Assembly: GCF_001422985.1 (NCBI RefSeq)
Contig: NZ_LMNL01000002.1
Span: 59,621-123,620 of the forward strand
Direction: 5' to 3'
From: Methylobacterium sp. Leaf117
GTDB lineage: Bacteria > Pseudomonadota > Alphaproteobacteria > Rhizobiales > Beijerinckiaceae
DNA: 64,000 bases
Every line of letters starts with the position of its first letter. Position 1 is the first letter of the stretch. This document shows, in pieces, positions 1 to 9,044 of the stretch. The translations under genes and the position numbers were made by a program. The notes below the pieces were generated by a model, which worked only from the letters and a program-made list of their open reading frames with translations, had not been told where the DNA came from and did no database searches.

Positions 1-882
1 GCCCTTGGCGCCGATGGTCTCGCCGATCTCGTCGAACAGCTCGGTGGGGAAGGGGCCTTCGCCGACGCGGGTGGTGTAGGCCTTGGCGATGCCCAGCACG
101 TAGCCGATGGCCGAGGGACCCATGCCGGAGCCCGTCGCGGCCTGGGCGGCGACGATGTTCGACGAGGTCACGAACGGATAGGTGCCGTGGTCGACATCCA
201 GGAGGGCGCCCTGGGCGCCCTCGAACAGGATGCGCTTGCCGGCACGGCGCTCGTCGTCGAGGAGCTTCCACACCGTGTCGGCGTAGGGCAGGATCGTCGG
301 CGCGATCGCCTTCAGCTCGGAGAGCAGCGCGCCCGCATCGACCTCGGCGATGCCGAGGCCCCGGCGCAGGGCGTTGTGGTGGGTCAGCACCCGCTCGATC
401 TTGGCCTCGAGAGTGTGCTCGTCGGCGAGATCGACCACCCGGATGGCCCGGCGGCCGACCTTGTCCTCGTAAGCGGGGCCGATGCCGCGCTTCGTGGTGC
501 CGATCTTGAGACCCGCGTTGGAGGTCTCGCGGAAATGGTCGAGCTCGCGGTGCAGCGGCAGGATCAGGGTGGCGTTGTCGGCGATGCGCAGGGTGCGGGG
601 CGAGATCTCGACGCCCTGGGCCTGGAGCCGGGCGATCTCGTCCACGAGATGCCAGGGATCGACCACGACGCCGTTGCCGATCACCGAGAGCTTGCCGCCG
701 CGGACCACGCCGGAAGGCAGCAGCGCCAGCTTGTAGGTCACACCGTCGACCACGAGGGTGTGACCGGCATTGTGGCCGCCCTGGAAGCGGACCACCACGT
801 CGGCCTGCTCGGAGAGCCAGTCGACGATCTTGCCCTTGCCTTCGTCACCCCACTGGGCGCCTACGACGACGACGTTTGCCAT
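1..882 (-). CDS. purA: Adenylosuccinate synthetase, C-terminus cut by window edge
   Basis: This enzyme joins IMP and aspartate using GTP, the first committed step from IMP to AMP. The visible 294 residues start with ATG at 882 and read open to base 1; the family is about 430 residues long, so roughly the last third lies outside the window. The GTP-binding loop GDEGKGK is at residues 12-18, with the catalytic Asp13, and GHNAGHT at 36-42 holds the catalytic His41. purB, the next enzyme of the pathway, lies about 1.8 kb away on the same strand, with an aminotransferase and a secreted protein in between. Identification is firm. Confidence 0.97.
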   Translation of the reverse strand, partial: MANVVVVGAQWGDEGKGKIVDWLSEQADVVVRFQGGHNAGHTLVVDGVTYKLALLPSGVVRGGKLSVIGNGVVVDPWHLVDEIARLQAQGVEISPRTLRIADNATLILPLHRELDHFRETSNAGLKIGTTKRGIGPAYEDKVGRRAIRVVDLADEHTLEAKIERVLTHHNALRRGLGIAEVDAGALLSELKAIAPTILPYADTVWKLLDDERRAGKRILFEGAQGALLDVDHGTYPFVTSSNIVAAQAATGSGMGPSAIGYVLGIAKAYTTRVGEGPFPTELFDEIGETIGAKG

Positions 883-1003
883 TCACTCAAGACCTGTGCG
901 TGCCCGCGCGAAAGCGGCCCGACCTGTCGGGCGGACCGTTTTCGCTGTCCTCGGGTCTTTCCGCGATCCGTGGGCGGAAATCAAGCAAGCCGCCCGTTCC
1001 TGC

Positions 1004-1043
1004 TTGGATAGGCGGGCTTAAAATAGGCGGCTTGGATAGGCGG
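1004..1043. repeat. Short tandem repeat, unit about TTGGATAGGCGG, three copies
   Basis: Three degenerate copies of a 12-14 bp unit (1004-1015, 1018-1030, 1032-1043) lie between the purA start and the end of the next gene. It belongs to the group of gene-boundary tandem arrays seen through the window. Confidence 0.7.
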
Positions 1044-1066
1044 CTGGGACGGACGGGTATGACCGT

Positions 1067-1432
1067 TCAGCGCGCCTCGGTGCCGGGCTGGCGGCCCGGC
1101 AGGTCACCGGGCTTGATCACCGGCATGCCGCCGGGATTCGGATCGGGCGGCGTCACCACCATGCCGGGGGCCGCGTTGCCGGGCGGCTTGATCACGCCGT
1201 CGCTCTTCTCCAGGCGATCGCTGAGGGTGCCCTTGTCCCCCGACCCGTTGGTGCCGGGGGCGTTCTGCCCCGAGGACTCATCGGATGGCCGGATCTTGTC
1301 CGGGATGGTCTGGTTCGGCGGCGGCAGGGCCGGGTCGGTGTCGCGGCCCTTCAGGGGCGCGTCGGGGGACTGGGCGAAGGCAGCGCCGGCGATCAGGCCG
1401 AAGCCGACCGCGAGGGTGAGGATCGAGCGCAT
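1067..1432 (-). CDS. Small secreted proline-rich protein of unknown function
   Basis: The 121-residue product begins with a clear signal peptide (MRSILTLAVGFGLIAGAAFA, about residues 1-20), so the mature protein should be periplasmic or secreted. The rest is rich in Pro, Gly, Asp and Lys and looks disordered. I do not recognise a domain. ATG at 1432 was chosen because a GGGAGA ribosome binding site precedes it and the signal peptide starts there; the reading frame continues upstream but without signal-like sequence. It lies between purA and the aminotransferase and may be transcribed with them. Confidence 0.7.
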   Translation of the reverse strand: MRSILTLAVGFGLIAGAAFAQSPDAPLKGRDTDPALPPPNQTIPDKIRPSDESSGQNAPGTNGSGDKGTLSDRLEKSDGVIKPPGNAAPGMVVTPPDPNPGGMPVIKPGDLPGRQPGTEAR

Positions 1433-1583
1433 AGGATCTCCCTGTCTCGGATGCGAGGTTCGAGGGAGAACAGAGCCGGGCACGGAAGCGTTCCTGCCGT
1501 ATCGGTCCTGTGATGGGAGGATGATCCTGTGCGGAGGCGAATGCCTCTCGGAGCCGATGCAAAGGTTCGAACGATCATCCGCG

Positions 1584-1710
1584 TCCCTCTCGCCGCTGCG
1601 GGAGAGGGTGGCCCGCGAAGCGGGTTGGGTGCGAGGAAGCACCGGATCCGGAGAGGTCGCCCCCTCTCCCGGTCGCTCCGCGACCACCCTCCCTCGCATT
1701 GGGGGAGGGC
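1584..1710. repeat. Intergenic palindromic element (CCCTCTC...GAGAGGG type)
   Basis: About 127 bp with two hairpin-forming parts. The first pairs CCCTCTC with GAGAGGG (1585-1608). The second runs through CCCTCTCCC, a GGTCGCTCCGCGACC hairpin and GGGGGAGGG. From general knowledge, elements of this look are common between genes in alphaproteobacteria; no second copy was noticed in this window. It sits in the 303-bp gap before the aminotransferase end and could stabilise or end transcripts, but no function is shown. Confidence 0.6.
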
Positions 1711-1735
1711 CCCGACCACGCCTCGAAGGGAACGG

Positions 1736-2596
1736 TCAGGCGCTCTCGCGCGCCATGGCGAGATAGAGTTCGCGCAGGCGCCGGGTGTGCGGGCCGGGGC
1801 GGCCCTCGCCGACCGCGTGGCCATCGATCGAGACCACCGGCATCACGAAGGCCGAGGCGCTGGTATAGAAGGCTTCTGCCGCCGACAGGGCCTCGGAGAC
1901 GCTGAACAGGCGTTCCTCCAGGGCGAGGCCGGCCTCCTCGGCGAGCCGCAGCACCGCCTTGCGGGTGATGCCGGGCAGGAGTGCGGTGGAGAGCGGGCGG
2001 GTGACCAGGGCGCCGCCCTTGGTGACGATGAAGGCCGTCGAGGACGAGCCCTCGGTGACGGCGTCGTCCTCGACCATCCAGGCCTCGGCGACCCCGGCGG
2101 CGGCGGCCTGCTGCTTGGCCAGCACCTGGGCCAGCAGGGCCACCGACTTGATGTCGCGGCGCTTCCAGCGCAGGTCCGGCACCGTGATGATCTTGGCGCC
2201 GGTCTCGGCCAGGGGGTTGGCCGCCACGGTCTTGGCCTGCGTGAACATCATCACGGTGGGCGCGGTGCCGGCCGGCGGATAGGCGAAGTCGCGCTCGTAC
2301 ACGCCGCGCGTCACCTGCATGTAGACCAGCCCCTCGGCGAGGCCGTTGCGGGCGACGAGATCGGTCTGCAGGCCGATCCATTCGGCCATCGTGTGCGGGT
2401 TGGCGATGTCGATCTCACCCAACGAGCGGTCGAGGCGGGCCAGATGCGCCTCGTTGTCGACGAGGCGCCCGTCGAGCACCGCCGAGACCTCGTAGATTCC
2501 GTCGGCGAAGAGGAAGCCCCGGTCCATGATCGGCACGCGCGCCTCGGCGAAGGGCAGGAAGGCGCCGTTGAGGTAGACGATGCGGGCTTGGGACAC
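1736..2596 (-). CDS. dat: D-amino-acid (D-alanine) aminotransferase, class IV PLP enzyme
   Basis: The 286-residue cytoplasmic protein matches fold-type IV PLP aminotransferases in length and layout: an N-terminal VYLNG strand, DRGFLFADGIYE at about 25-36, the PLP lysine in WKRRDIKS (Lys150), EGSSS at about 182-186 and a conserved GIT motif before the second half. Such enzymes exchange the amino group between D-alanine and 2-oxoglutarate to give D-glutamate for peptidoglycan. Branched-chain aminotransferase or aminodeoxychorismate lyase are the main alternatives, but the overall pattern fits D-amino-acid transaminase best. ATG at 2596 opens the conserved region directly. Confidence 0.85.
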   Translation of the reverse strand: MSQARIVYLNGAFLPFAEARVPIMDRGFLFADGIYEVSAVLDGRLVDNEAHLARLDRSLGEIDIANPHTMAEWIGLQTDLVARNGLAEGLVYMQVTRGVYERDFAYPPAGTAPTVMMFTQAKTVAANPLAETGAKIITVPDLRWKRRDIKSVALLAQVLAKQQAAAAGVAEAWMVEDDAVTEGSSSTAFIVTKGGALVTRPLSTALLPGITRKAVLRLAEEAGLALEERLFSVSEALSAAEAFYTSASAFVMPVVSIDGHAVGEGRPGPHTRRLRELYLAMARESA

Positions 2597-2663
2597 GGGC
2601 TGACCTCTTCTGACCGGAACTACGGGTCTTCGTTGGGACGCACGAACCGTGCGCGGGCGGGGA

Positions 2664-3971
2664 TCAGGCGGCCTCGAACACCCGCGAAAAGATCGTGTCC
2701 ACGTGCTTGAAGTGATAGCCGAGATCGAAGCATTCCTCGATCTGCTGCGGAGTCAGCGCCGCGGTGACGTCGGCATCGGCCTTGAGGAGCGTGAGAAAGT
2801 CGCCCTCGCCGCGCCAGACCGGCATCGCGTTGCGCTGCACCAGGCGGTAGGCATCCTCGCGCGAGACCCCGGCCTGGGTCAGGGCCAGCAGCACCCGCTG
2901 CGAGTGGACGAGGCCGCCGAGCTTGTCGAGGTTGCGCTGCATGGTCTCGGGGTAGATCAGCAGCTTGTCGATGACGCCGGTGAGGCGCGCCAGCGCGAAA
3001 TCGAGGGTCACGGTGGCGTCCGGGCCGATCATGCGCTCGACCGAAGAGTGCGAGATGTCGCGCTCGTGCCAGAGGGCGACGTTCTCCATGGCGGGCAGGG
3101 CGTAGCTGCGCACCATGCGGGCCAGACCCGTGAGGTTTTCAGTGAGCACCGGGTTGCGCTTGTGCGGCATCGCCGAGGAGCCCTTCTGCCCCTCCGAGAA
3201 GAACTCCTCCGCTTCCAGAACCTCGGTGCGCTGGAGATGGCGGACCTCGATCGACAGACGCTCCACCGAGGAGGCGACGACGCCCAGGATGGCGAAGAAC
3301 ATGGCGTGGCGGTCGCGCGGAATGACCTGGGTCGAGACCGGCTCCGGCGTCAGGCCCATGGCCTTGGCGACGTATTCCTCCACGCGCGGGTCGATGTTGG
3401 CGAAGGTGCCGACGGCGCCCGAGATGGCGCAGGTGGCGATTTCCTCCCGCGCGGCGACGAGGCGGGCGCGGTTGCGCTCGAACTCGGCGTAGGCCTGGGC
3501 CAGCTTGAGACCGAAGGTGACCGGCTCGGCGTGGATACCGTGCGAGCGGCCGATGGTCGGCGTCATCCGGTGCTCGAAAGCCCGGCGCTTGAGGGCGGCG
3601 AGCAGGGCATCGACGTCCTTGATCAGCAGGTCGGCGGCGCGCACGAGCTGCACGTTGAGGCAGGTGTCGAGCACGTCCGACGAGGTCATGCCCTGGTGGA
3701 CAAAGCGCGCCTCGGGTCCGACGATCTCGGCCAGATGCGTCAGGAACGCGATGACGTCGTGCTTGGTCACCGCCTCGATGGCGTCGATGCGGGCCACGTC
3801 GAAGACCGCGTCGCGGCCCTTCTCCCAGATGGTGTCGGCGGCCTCCTTCGGAACCACGCCGAGTTCGGCCAGCGCCGTGGTGGCGTGGGCCTCGATCTCG
3901 AACCAGATCCGGAAACGCGATTCGGGCGACCAGATCGCGGTCATCTCGGGGCGGCTGTAGCGGGGGATCAT
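2664..3971 (-). CDS. purB: Adenylosuccinate lyase
   Basis: A 435-residue member of the fumarase/aspartase superfamily that releases fumarate at two steps of purine synthesis (SAICAR to AICAR, and adenylosuccinate to AMP). The family signature GSSAMPHKRNP lies near residue 265 and carries the mobile catalytic loop; TSSD near 96 and GRSHGIHAEP near 142 are the other conserved catalytic patches. The ATG at 3971 (MIPRYSRPEM) matches usual PurB N-termini; the longer frame to 4052 adds unconserved residues. Same strand as purA, but not directly adjacent to it. Confidence 0.96.
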   Translation of the reverse strand: MIPRYSRPEMTAIWSPESRFRIWFEIEAHATTALAELGVVPKEAADTIWEKGRDAVFDVARIDAIEAVTKHDVIAFLTHLAEIVGPEARFVHQGMTSSDVLDTCLNVQLVRAADLLIKDVDALLAALKRRAFEHRMTPTIGRSHGIHAEPVTFGLKLAQAYAEFERNRARLVAAREEIATCAISGAVGTFANIDPRVEEYVAKAMGLTPEPVSTQVIPRDRHAMFFAILGVVASSVERLSIEVRHLQRTEVLEAEEFFSEGQKGSSAMPHKRNPVLTENLTGLARMVRSYALPAMENVALWHERDISHSSVERMIGPDATVTLDFALARLTGVIDKLLIYPETMQRNLDKLGGLVHSQRVLLALTQAGVSREDAYRLVQRNAMPVWRGEGDFLTLLKADADVTAALTPQQIEECFDLGYHFKHVDTIFSRVFEAA

Positions 3972-4175
3972 GCGGGCGCCTCGGTCAACGCGTCGGAACC
4001 GGCCGTGTGACGGGCCGTAGGGAAGGGCAACGGGATCAGGCGCGCCTAGCATGGGCGGCGACCGCGCTCAACGCACGCCCCCGGCCGGCGCCGACGCCGT
4101 CCCGCACGAAGCGCAACGCCTGCGACCTACCGCAGTGCAGCATTTTGGCATCAGGCGGCGGCTTTCGGGACGGAG

Positions 4176-4190
4176 CTGGACTCATTCCAG
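4176..4190. promoter_or_regulatory. Candidate operator CTGGA-N5-TCCAG, receptor 1 distal site
   Basis: A perfect 5-bp inverted repeat with a 5-nt spacer, exactly 80 bp upstream of an identical-type site and about 215 bp before the first siderophore receptor. The third site before receptor 2 makes a shared DNA-binding regulator likely. The arms resemble neither the usual Fur/RirA nor Irr boxes. Confidence 0.5.
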
Positions 4191-4255
4191 GAACCTGATC
4201 CTAGAGGTATTTGTCTTTTGTTGCACGCGCTTACGCGGAAGATCCCGACACCACT

Positions 4256-4270
4256 CTGGACCAACTCCAG
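4256..4270. promoter_or_regulatory. Candidate operator CTGGA-N5-TCCAG, receptor 1 proximal site
   Basis: Second copy, extended to TCTGGA-N5-TCCAGA, 134 bp before the ATG of receptor 1. Its flank CCACTCTGGA is also present at the site before receptor 2 (6641), and ACTA follows both, so similarity extends beyond the palindrome itself. Confidence 0.55.
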
Positions 4271-4404
4271 ACTATACCAGTCTCAGACGACTGGTGAGCG
4301 TCGGTTCGTTGCAATACCGAATCGTACAGATCCAATACAAGCCCGTCCCGCGGCGGACGTTGCTTGTCTTGATTCGCATCGCTCCTGCACCGACGAGACC
4401 GCCC

Positions 4405-6582
4405 ATGCCGCGCACATCCGATGGCTTCCGCCGCATCGCCGTCTGGCGCGCGGTGCTTCTCGGCGCCGTGGCCTTGGACAACACCGGCCTCGGCACGGCG
4501 GCGCTGGCACAGGAACAGGAACACGCCGTCGCTCTCGACCAGATCCACGTCGAGGGGAGCCCCGGCACCACCGTTAGTTACCTGACCACCCGGATGCGGA
4601 CCGCGACGAAGACCGACACGCCCCTGCTCGATACCCCGCAATCGGTCACGGTCGTCACCCAGCAGCAGATCCGCGACCAGGGCATCCAGAGCATCGCGGA
4701 TGCGATCCGCTACGTCCCGGGGGTGGTGGCGCACCAGGGCGAGGGCAACCGCGACGACGTGGTGATCCGGGGGCAACGCTCGAATGCCGACTTCTTCGTC
4801 AACGGCATCCGCGACGACGCCCAGTATTTCCGCGATCTCTACAACGTTCAGCGCATCGAGGTGCTGAAGGGTCCCAACGCCATGATCTTCGGGCGCGGCG
4901 GCGGCGGCGGCGTGATCAACCGGGTGCTCAAGGAGGCGGACGGGGTGCCGCTCCGCGAGGTCGTGGCCCTGGGGGGCGCCTACGGCACCAAGCGGGTCGC
5001 CGTCGATCTAAGCGACCGCGTCGGCGACAGCGACAGCGTGTTCTTCCGCCTCAACGCGATGTTCGAGGACAGCGGCACCTATCGCGACTTCGTCGACCTG
5101 CGCCGCTATGGCATCAACCCGACCCTGACCGTCCTGCTCGGTCCGGCCACGACCCTGAAGCTGTCCTACGAGTACTTCCACGACGACCGGACGGCGGATC
5201 GGGGCATCCCCTCCCAGTTCGGCCGGCCCTATCGCTACCGCCAGAACATCGCGACGTTCTTCGGCAATCCCGACCTCAGCTATGCCCGGGTCGATGCCCA
5301 CATCGCCACCGCGACCCTCGATCACGCCTTCGAGTCCGGTGTCACGATGCAGAGCAAGCTGCGCTTCGCCGATTATGCGAAGTTCTACCAGAACGTCTAT
5401 CCGAACATCGGCCGTGCCGGCGCCGTCAATGCCGCCGGTACGGCCCTGACCCTGGCAGCCTACAACACCGACTCACCCCGGACGAACTCTTTCAGCCAGA
5501 CCGACTTCACCTACCGCTTCGAGACCGGGCTCCTGAAGCACACGCTGCTCGGGGGTTTCGAACTCGGCTACCAGGAGGGACTGACCTTCCGTCAGGACGG
5601 CTTCTTCGCCACCACCGGCACCCAGGCCCTGGTGGTGAATCCGCTCTCGCCGGTGAGCCGCGTACCCGTCACATTCCGCAACATCGCGAGCGGGGCCGAC
5701 ACCCGCTACGACCTCGGCCTCGCGGCAATCTATGCCCAGGACCAGATCGAGATCGGGCCGCACCTGCAGTTCATCGGCGGGCTGCGCTACGATCATTTCG
5801 ACTTCGCGGCCACGGACCGGCGCTCCACCGTCACCAATGCCCGCGTCGACGACCTGCTGTCGCCCCGGCTCGGGCTCGTCCTGAAGCCCGTCGAGACGCT
5901 CGCCTTCTATGCCAGCTACAGCATCTCCTACCTGCCGTCCTCGGGCGACCAGTTCAACGCCCTGACCCCCGGTCTGGCGATCGCCAAGCCGGAGCGCTTC
6001 GAGAACACCGAGGTGGGCGTGAAGGTCGACGTCGCGCCGACGCTCCAGCTCACCGGCGCGCTCTACAATCTCGATCGCATCAACCAGCGCCTCGCCGACC
6101 CGAACAATGCCGGCTTCTTCATCACCAGCGGCCAGACCAGCACGCAGGGGGCGGAGATCGGCGCCAACGGCTTCGTCACCGAGTGGTGGCAGATCGCCGG
6201 CGGCTACGCCTTCACCGATGCCCGCATCGTCAAGGGCTTCAACATCGGCGGGACCTCCGTCAGGGCCGGCAACCAAGTGGGCCTGGTTCCCTTCAACGCC
6301 TTCACCCTGTGGAACAAGTTCGACGTGACGCGGGACTTCGGCATCGGCATCGGCTTCGTCCACCAGACGCACAGCTTCGCAGCCTCCGACGACACCGTGC
6401 GGCTGCCGGGCTACACCCGATTCGACCTCGGGCTGTTCTATCAGGTCACCGACGGCGTGCGGGCGCAGCTCAACATCGAGAACCTGTTCGATCGCGGCTA
6501 CATCGCCACCGCCGACGGCAACAACAACATCAGCCCGGGCGCGCCGCGCCTGATCCGCGCGCAGGTCGTGGCCCGCTTCTGA
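4405..6582 (+). CDS. TonB-dependent siderophore receptor (Fiu/catecholate type), copy 1
   Basis: A 725-residue outer-membrane receptor. A signal peptide covers about residues 1-36 (ending ALAQ), followed by a TonB-box-like segment (ALDQIHVEG), the plug domain (TDTPLLDTPQSVTVV, RDDVVIRGQ, RIEVLKGPNAMIFG, then a run of five glycines) and a 22-strand-type barrel that ends in a C-terminal Phe. The plug wording is typical of Fiu-like catecholate siderophore receptors, which import ferric complexes with TonB energy; the actual ligand is unknown. The ATG at 4405 was chosen because the signal peptide starts there, although the frame is open upstream. Its neighbour at 6871 is a close paralogue (long identical stretches throughout), so this is a tandem duplication. 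Two CTGGA-N5-TCCAG palindromes lie upstream. Confidence 0.93.
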   Translation: MPRTSDGFRRIAVWRAVLLGAVALDNTGLGTAALAQEQEHAVALDQIHVEGSPGTTVSYLTTRMRTATKTDTPLLDTPQSVTVVTQQQIRDQGIQSIADAIRYVPGVVAHQGEGNRDDVVIRGQRSNADFFVNGIRDDAQYFRDLYNVQRIEVLKGPNAMIFGRGGGGGVINRVLKEADGVPLREVVALGGAYGTKRVAVDLSDRVGDSDSVFFRLNAMFEDSGTYRDFVDLRRYGINPTLTVLLGPATTLKLSYEYFHDDRTADRGIPSQFGRPYRYRQNIATFFGNPDLSYARVDAHIATATLDHAFESGVTMQSKLRFADYAKFYQNVYPNIGRAGAVNAAGTALTLAAYNTDSPRTNSFSQTDFTYRFETGLLKHTLLGGFELGYQEGLTFRQDGFFATTGTQALVVNPLSPVSRVPVTFRNIASGADTRYDLGLAAIYAQDQIEIGPHLQFIGGLRYDHFDFAATDRRSTVTNARVDDLLSPRLGLVLKPVETLAFYASYSISYLPSSGDQFNALTPGLAIAKPERFENTEVGVKVDVAPTLQLTGALYNLDRINQRLADPNNAGFFITSGQTSTQGAEIGANGFVTEWWQIAGGYAFTDARIVKGFNIGGTSVRAGNQVGLVPFNAFTLWNKFDVTRDFGIGIGFVHQTHSFAASDDTVRLPGYTRFDLGLFYQVTDGVRAQLNIENLFDRGYIATADGNNNISPGAPRLIRAQVVARF

Positions 6583-6601
6583 AACGGCCGACCGGCGCAG
6601 C

Positions 6602-6617
6602 GTTGCATTCATGCAAC
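6602..6617. promoter_or_regulatory. Perfect palindrome GTTGCAT-TC-ATGCAAC between the receptors
   Basis: Seven-bp arms with a 2-nt spacer, 20 bp after the stop of receptor 1. It may be an operator or a weak hairpin; it lacks a following T-run, so a terminator is less likely. GTTGCA also recurs nearby (about 6683) and before receptor 1 (about 4220 and 4312). Confidence 0.4.
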
Positions 6618-6640
6618 AAGTCTTGCCAGATCGTCCCACT

Positions 6641-6655
6641 CTGGAATATTTCCAG
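6641..6655. promoter_or_regulatory. Candidate operator CTGGA-N5-TCCAG before receptor 2
   Basis: Same palindrome and same spacer length as the two sites before receptor 1. The left flank CCACT matches the 4256 site exactly. It lies 215 bp before the ATG of receptor 2. Confidence 0.55.
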
Positions 6656-6715
6656 GACTAAAATCCGAAGGGACTTTGCCAAATGTTGCAAAGGCCTTGG
6701 CAGACTGTTTCGAGT

Positions 6716-6728
6716 GCTTCTTAGAAGC
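6716..6728. promoter_or_regulatory. Palindrome GCTTCT-T-AGAAGC before receptor 2
   Basis: Six-bp arms around one base, 142 bp before receptor 2. TTCTTAGAA faintly recalls iron-control elements of rhizobia (Irr boxes contain TTCTAA-type half-sites), but the match is too weak to name the regulator. Confidence 0.35.
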
Positions 6729-6870
6729 TCTGTAAAACAAAGACCCGGAAAGGCCACCGGGCTCGCTTGATCCTGTCTTAGACCCCCTTCAAAGGGTGCG
6801 CCGTGCCCATCGACTGATTTCGGGGGCGCAAAATCAACAAGACACGGTCTCTCGAGCGGGCAGTACGATC

Positions 6871-9012
6871 ATGAACATTGGAGCAGCATCGCGGTTCCTC
6901 GCAACCTTCCTGTGCGGGACGGCGCTGGCGACGGTGGCCCGGGCGCAGCCGGCGCTCCTGCCCGAGGGCACGGCCGTGACCCTGGACCAGCTCAGCATCG
7001 AGGGCGTGCGCGGCAACACGGTAGGCTACCTGACCCGCGCCACCCGGAGCGCGACCAAGACCGACACGCCGCTCCTCGACACGCCGCAATCGATCACCGT
7101 CGTGAGCCGCCAGCAGATCCGGGACCAGAACGTCCAGAACCTCACCGAGCAGCTGCGCTACGTGCCGGGCGTGATCCCGGCCCAGGGCGAGAACAACCGC
7201 GATGAGGTGATCATCCGCGGGCAGAAGACCAACGCGGACTTCTTCGTCAACGGCGTGCGCGACGACGTCCAGTACTTCCGCGATCTCTACAACATCGAGC
7301 GCATCGAGGTGCTGAAGGGGCCAGATTCGCTGATCTTCGGGCGCGGCGGCGGCGGCGGCGTGATCAACCGCGTCCTTAAGGAAGCCGACGGCCTGCGGGT
7401 GCGCGAGATCGTGGCCGGCGGCGGCCAGTTCAACCAGAAGCGGGTGGCGCTCGATGTGGGCGACCGCATCAGCGACAGCGTGTTCTTCCGCCTCAACGGC
7501 ATGTTCGAAGACAGCCAGACCTACCGACAGTTCGGCGACCTGCAGCGCTACGGCATCAATCCGACGATGACCTTCCTGCTCGGCCCGGCCACCACCCTGA
7601 AGCTCTCGTACGAGTTCTTCCACGACGACCGCTTCCCGGATCGCGGCATCCCCTCGCAGAACGGCCGGCCGTACAATTACCGGAACAACACCCGCACGTT
7701 CTTCGGCAACCCGGACGTCAACACCACCCGGGTCGATGCCAACATCGCCACGGCGACCCTCGACCACACCTTCGAGTCCGGCGTGCAGATGCGCAACCAG
7801 CTGCGCTTTGCCGATTACAACCGCTTCTACGCCAACACCCTGCCGGGGGCGCCGGTCAACGCCGCGGGCACGCAGGTGCCGATCACCGGCTACCGCAACG
7901 AGACCGACCGGACCAACTACTTCAGCCAGAACGACTTCACCTACAAGTTCCTCACCGGCACGGTGAAGCACACCCTGCTGGCCGGCTTCGAGCTCGGCTA
8001 CCAGGAGGGTCTCGCCTTCCGGCAGACCGCGTTCTTCAACACCGGCAACAGCCTCGTGACCAGCGTGGTGGTGAACCCACTCGCGCCGATCACCCGGGCA
8101 CCGGTGACGTTCCGCAACAACGGCACCACGGACGCCAATGTCCGCTACGATCTCGGTCTGGCCGCGGCCTATGCCCAGGACCAGATCGACCTCAACGAGT
8201 ACGTCCAGATCGTCGGCGGCCTGCGCTACGACTACTTCGATTTCTCCTCGCAGGGCCGCGCCACCGGCCTGACCAACGAGCGGGTCGACAACCTCGTCTC
8301 GCCGCGCGCCGGCCTGGTGATCAAGCCGCTGGAGAACCTCGCCTTCTACGGCAGCTACAGCGTGTCCTACCTGCCGTCCTCGGGCGACCAGATCGGCGCG
8401 TTCACGCCGGGTCTCGTCATCGCCAGACCGGAGGGCTTCCAGAACCTCGAGGTGGGCGTGAAATATGACGTCACCCCGACCTTCCAGGTCACCGGCGCGC
8501 TCTACAACCTCGACCGCACCAACCAGCGACTCAACGACCCGAACAACGCGGGCTTCTTCATCCTCTCGGGCAGGACCAACACCCAGGGGGCCGAGATCGG
8601 CGCCAACGGCTACGTCACCGATTGGTGGCAGATCGCCGGCGGCTATGCCTTCACCGATGCCCGCATCGACAGCAACGTCTCGACGACCATCGTGAAGGGC
8701 AACACCGTCGGGCTGGTGCCGTTCAACAGCATCTCGCTGTGGAACAAGTTCGACATCACCCGCGAACTCGGCATCGGCATCGGGGTGATCCACCAGACCC
8801 ACACCTTCGCCACCTCGGACGATTCCGTGCGGCTGCCGAGCTACACCCGCTTCGATCTCGGACTATTCTACAACATCACCGAATCGGTCCGCGCGCAGGT
8901 GAACATCGAGAACCTGTTCGACCGGCGCTACATCTACACGGCCGACAACAACCAGAACCTCACGCCGGGCGCGCCGCGCACCATCCGGGCGCAGATCGTC
9001 GCGCGGTTCTGA
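6871..9012 (+). CDS. TonB-dependent siderophore receptor (Fiu/catecholate type), copy 2
   Basis: A 713-residue paralogue of the receptor at 4405. A signal peptide ends near ARAQP (about residue 27), then a TonB-box-like TLDQLSIEG, the plug (DTPLLDTPQSITVV, RIEVLKGPDSLIFG, five glycines) and a beta-barrel ending in Phe. It is collinear with copy 1 throughout, with most changes in extracellular-loop regions, which suggests different or broadened ligand use after duplication. ATG at 6871 follows a weak GAGCGGG binding site and opens the signal peptide; a longer frame to 6796 adds charged residues that would spoil it. No TonB, ExbBD or ABC importer gene is in the window. Confidence 0.93.
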   Translation: MNIGAASRFLATFLCGTALATVARAQPALLPEGTAVTLDQLSIEGVRGNTVGYLTRATRSATKTDTPLLDTPQSITVVSRQQIRDQNVQNLTEQLRYVPGVIPAQGENNRDEVIIRGQKTNADFFVNGVRDDVQYFRDLYNIERIEVLKGPDSLIFGRGGGGGVINRVLKEADGLRVREIVAGGGQFNQKRVALDVGDRISDSVFFRLNGMFEDSQTYRQFGDLQRYGINPTMTFLLGPATTLKLSYEFFHDDRFPDRGIPSQNGRPYNYRNNTRTFFGNPDVNTTRVDANIATATLDHTFESGVQMRNQLRFADYNRFYANTLPGAPVNAAGTQVPITGYRNETDRTNYFSQNDFTYKFLTGTVKHTLLAGFELGYQEGLAFRQTAFFNTGNSLVTSVVVNPLAPITRAPVTFRNNGTTDANVRYDLGLAAAYAQDQIDLNEYVQIVGGLRYDYFDFSSQGRATGLTNERVDNLVSPRAGLVIKPLENLAFYGSYSVSYLPSSGDQIGAFTPGLVIARPEGFQNLEVGVKYDVTPTFQVTGALYNLDRTNQRLNDPNNAGFFILSGRTNTQGAEIGANGYVTDWWQIAGGYAFTDARIDSNVSTTIVKGNTVGLVPFNSISLWNKFDITRELGIGIGVIHQTHTFATSDDSVRLPSYTRFDLGLFYNITESVRAQVNIENLFDRRYIYTADNNQNLTPGAPRTIRAQIVARF

Positions 9013-9022
9013 CGGTCACGCG

Positions 9023-9044
9023 GCGGGTGGACTACTCCACCCGC
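9023..9044. terminator. Hairpin shared by convergent receptor 2 and bpt
   Basis: GCGGGTGGA-CTAC-TCCACCCGC is a perfect 9-bp inverted repeat. The loop holds the TAG stop codon of bpt (complement of 9032-9034), and receptor 2 ends 11 bp before it, so the hairpin could serve both converging transcripts. It has no T-run. Confidence 0.5.

Noticed and set aside
6778..8802. A 674-codon minus-strand frame opposite siderophore receptor 2
   Set aside because: Its low-complexity Val/Gly/Asp/Arg composition is the usual antisense shadow of a high-GC gene, and the plus strand encodes a clear receptor.
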